A DNA stretch of 6,492 nt from Actinobacteria bacterium ATB1 (GTDB lineage: Bacteria; Actinomycetota; Acidimicrobiia; UBA2766): assembly GCA_021404985.1 (NCBI GenBank), contig QWHP01000321.1, positions 1 to 6,492 of the forward strand. Reading direction: 5' to 3'. The position numbers and the translations under genes were made by a program. The notes beneath the pieces were generated by a model. The model was not told where the DNA came from. It saw only the letters and a program-made list of their open reading frames with translations, and ran no database searches. Positions within the stretch are counted from its first letter, which is position 1. Every line of letters starts with the position of its first letter. Shown here piece by piece: positions 4,268-6,492 of this stretch.

Positions 4268-6460
4268 ATGCAGCAGTCGATCGAGCGGGACGCCTGCGGC
4301 ATCGGGTTCGTGGCCCATGTCGAAGGCGTGGCGTCGCGGGACGTGCTCGATCGCGTCCTCGGCGGGCTCGCCTGCGTGAAGCACCGTGGCGCACTCGCCG
4401 CCGACGACAAGTCCAGCGACGGGGCGGGTGTGCTCCTGCCCCTCGACGAGGAGTACTTCCGTACCCTCGCGAATGAGGCCGGCATCCACCTGCCGGAGGA
4501 CCGGCTGCTCGGAGTTGCGATGGTGTTCATGGACGCGCCGGGGACGACCGAAGGCGACGACGTCCGGCGAATCCTCGAAGCGGCCTCCACATCGACAGGT
4601 TTGACCGTCCACGGCTGGAGGGACGTTCCGACCGACGACGACGAGCTCGGTGACTTCGCCCGCGCGACTCAGCCGCACATCGCCCAGATGTTCTTCTCTT
4701 TAGAGGGAGCCGCAAGTCTCGACGAGGCCGAGTGCCGGGCATACATGGCTCGCAAGGCAGCCGAGCACACCGAGCGGGACCCGGCGACTCGCATGTATGT
4801 CGCGTCGATGTCGTTCCAGACCGTGAACTACAAGGCTCTCTGCCCGGGCGACTCCCTGGCGGCGTTCTATCCGGACCTAGGGCACGACGGCTTCCGTGTG
4901 CCCTTCGGGGTCTTCCACATGCGCTTCAGCACGAACACGGCGCCCTCCTGGGAGCGCGCCCAGCCATTCCGAACGCTCTGTCACAACGGCGAGATCAACG
5001 CCATCGGCGGCAACGAGCGCGCGATGGTCGCGCGTGCCCGACTCGGTTGGGGAGAGCAGGGTGTCGGTCTCTTCCGGGGCGAGGTCGTCGGAGACGAGAA
5101 GGTCCTCCGTCCCGTGCTCGACCACGGGACATCCGACTCGGGCAAGCTGGACTCTGCCGCCGAGCTCCTCCTGCGCGGCGGCCGCGCTCTCGACCACGTC
5201 CTCGCAATGCTCGTCCCGGAGGCCTGGGAGTCGATGAGCGAGATCCCACCTGCCGTGCGCGACTTCTACAGCTATCACGGATGCCTCATGGAGCCCTGGG
5301 ACGGGCCGGCGGGACTGATCGCGACCGATGGACGCAGAGTCGTCGCCTGCCTCGATCGGAACGGCCTGAGGCCCCTGCGCTGGGCTGCAGCGGACAACGG
5401 GCTGGTCATGGCTTGCTCCGAGGCCGGAGCCGTCGACCTGTCTGACGCCGGACAGGTTCGGCGTGGGCGCCTGGGACCGGGGATGATGCTCGTCATCGAC
5501 CCCGAGCGTGGTCTTCAACTCGATCGCGAGGTGAAGGCCAGGCTCGCAACGCGCTCGCCATACGGGCGCTGGACGGAGGACGGGCTCATCGAGGCGGCCG
5601 ACAGCGGCCCGATCATGGAGGTGAGTGGCGACGTAGAGGTCCATCAGGCACGGCATGGCTGGACCAGCGAGGACGTGGCGATGATCCTCAAGCCGATGGT
5701 CCAGGACGCCAAGGAACCCACGTTCGCCATGGGGGACGACACGCCACTCCCGCTCTTCGGTAGCCGGGCGAGGCCCGTGCATCACTACCTGAAGCAGGCA
5801 TTCGCCCAGGTGACGAATCCCCCTATCGATCATCTGCGCGAACGTTCGGTGATGAGCCTGCGCACACGGATAGGAACCCGGGACCCTTTGCTCTGGGAGC
5901 GCCCCGAGGCGGCTCGCCTGATCGAGCTCCCGACGTTCTTCGTCGGCCCCGCGTTCGTCGAAGATCTAGTGGCCGGGGTCGTGTCGCCGTTCCCCGCGAC
6001 GGTGATCGACGCGACCTTCGATAGCTCCGAAGGTCCAGGGGGATTGCGCCGTGCGGTAGAGCGGATCGCAGAACAGGCCGACCGCTCTGCAGCGGACGGT
6101 TCTGTGATCATCCTCCTGCGCGACAGGGTGTCGGAGCCGAGGCAGGTTCCGGTGCCCATGCTGCTCGCATTGGGTGCGGTCCACCACCGTCTCGTGCAGG
6201 CCGGCCGCAGGAGCAACGTCGGACTCGTCTGCGACACGGACGAGGTCAGAGACACGCATCACGTGGCCACGCTGCTCGGTTACGGTGCCGATCTCGTCTG
6301 TCCGCGCCTTGCTCTCGAGACGGTCACGCAGATGGCGGACGAGAGCGCTTTCGGAGATCCGGTCACCGGGCCACTGGCCCAGGAGCGCTTGCAGGCCGCG
6401 ATGGAGGACGGAGTCCTCAAGATCATGTCCAAGATGGGGATCTCGACGGTGGCGAGCTAA
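4268..6460 (+). CDS. gltB: Glutamate synthase large subunit (GltB), interrupted by an in-frame stop
   Basis: GltB makes two glutamates from glutamine and 2-oxoglutarate, with electrons passing from NAD(P)H via the small subunit to FMN and iron-sulfur centres. The reading frame gives 730 residues, about half the family's roughly 1500. A nine-residue propeptide (MQQSIERDA) precedes Cys10, the class II glutaminase nucleophile in CGIGFVA. Glutaminase motifs follow: RFSTNT (219-224), HNGEIN (239-244), GN 248-249, TSDSGKLD (288-295), MEPWDGPA (341-348) and DRNGLRP (363-369). The central domain begins around 470 (MGDDTP 488-493, FAQVTNPPIDHLRE 512-525, SLRT 530-533). The frame ends with MSKMGISTVAS and TAA (6458-6460), where GltB proteins read ...STVASYRGAQ.FEAVGL. 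The FMN/iron-sulfur half and the GXGXG domain are not encoded before the stop, so this product alone could not make glutamate. The start is supported by a strong ribosome binding site. Confidence 0.93.
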   Translation: MQQSIERDACGIGFVAHVEGVASRDVLDRVLGGLACVKHRGALAADDKSSDGAGVLLPLDEEYFRTLANEAGIHLPEDRLLGVAMVFMDAPGTTEGDDVRRILEAASTSTGLTVHGWRDVPTDDDELGDFARATQPHIAQMFFSLEGAASLDEAECRAYMARKAAEHTERDPATRMYVASMSFQTVNYKALCPGDSLAAFYPDLGHDGFRVPFGVFHMRFSTNTAPSWERAQPFRTLCHNGEINAIGGNERAMVARARLGWGEQGVGLFRGEVVGDEKVLRPVLDHGTSDSGKLDSAAELLLRGGRALDHVLAMLVPEAWESMSEIPPAVRDFYSYHGCLMEPWDGPAGLIATDGRRVVACLDRNGLRPLRWAAADNGLVMACSEAGAVDLSDAGQVRRGRLGPGMMLVIDPERGLQLDREVKARLATRSPYGRWTEDGLIEAADSGPIMEVSGDVEVHQARHGWTSEDVAMILKPMVQDAKEPTFAMGDDTPLPLFGSRARPVHHYLKQAFAQVTNPPIDHLRERSVMSLRTRIGTRDPLLWERPEAARLIELPTFFVGPAFVEDLVAGVVSPFPATVIDATFDSSEGPGGLRRAVERIAEQADRSAADGSVIILLRDRVSEPRQVPVPMLLALGAVHHRLVQAGRRSNVGLVCDTDEVRDTHHVATLLGYGADLVCPRLALETVTQMADESAFGDPVTGPLAQERLQAAMEDGVLKIMSKMGISTVAS

Positions 6461-6492
6461 CGCGGGGCCCAGGTCTTCGAGGCTGTCGGACT
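6461..6492 (+). pseudogene. gltB: Continuation of the gltB frame beyond the nonsense codon
   Basis: Immediately after TAA, the same frame translates as RGAQVFEAVG and a partial Leu codon. This is the family's conserved sequence after the missing Tyr. No base has been gained or lost; only the Tyr codon (TAC or TAT) has become TAA. The remaining half of gltB presumably lies to the right of the window. Confidence 0.8.

Noticed and set aside
4877..5833. 318-codon minus-strand frame opposite gltB
   Set aside because: Antisense shadow of conserved GltB sequence; no recognisable domain.

Overview
The window is G+C-rich, with G/C-dominated third codon positions. It carries ordinary biosynthetic genes of a free-living bacterium. 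The LeuC/LeuD sequences (LeuD beginning MEAF), a FadD-type acyl-CoA synthetase and a MshC-like cysteine ligase point to the Actinomycetota, possibly a deep lineage such as Acidimicrobiia. The class-level guess is inference only.

Layout: (1) 1-314, minus strand: N-terminal part of an acyl-CoA synthetase that runs off the left edge. (2) 315-582: divergent intergenic region with an elaborate imperfect stem-loop (395-463), a T-box-like element that could switch with a helix covering the leuC start codon (511-585), and a weak upstream ORF that overlaps the leuC start by GTGA. (3) 583-1992 and 2016-2591: leuC and leuD, the two subunits of isopropylmalate isomerase, as a tight operon. (4) 2536-3654, minus strand: a short class I cysteine ligase of the CysRS/MshC family. 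It has a complete catalytic core but almost no C-terminal helical domain, and its tail overlaps the end of leuD. (5) 3757-3984: a small two-helix membrane protein of unknown function, divergent from the ligase. (6) 4268-6460: gltB, glutamate synthase large subunit. It has its glutaminase and central domains but is stopped by an in-frame TAA where the family has a conserved Tyr. The expected protein sequence resumes in the same frame right after the stop and continues to the window edge.

The genes serve separate pathways: leucine synthesis, nitrogen assimilation, cysteine activation (tRNA charging or mycothiol-type thiol synthesis) and fatty or steroid acid activation. I see no mobile element, CRISPR array, tRNA, rRNA or defence-type cassette. 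The points most worth following are the gltB nonsense codon, the C-terminally reduced cysteine ligase with CysRS-type zinc ligands, and the possible RNA switch ahead of leuC.
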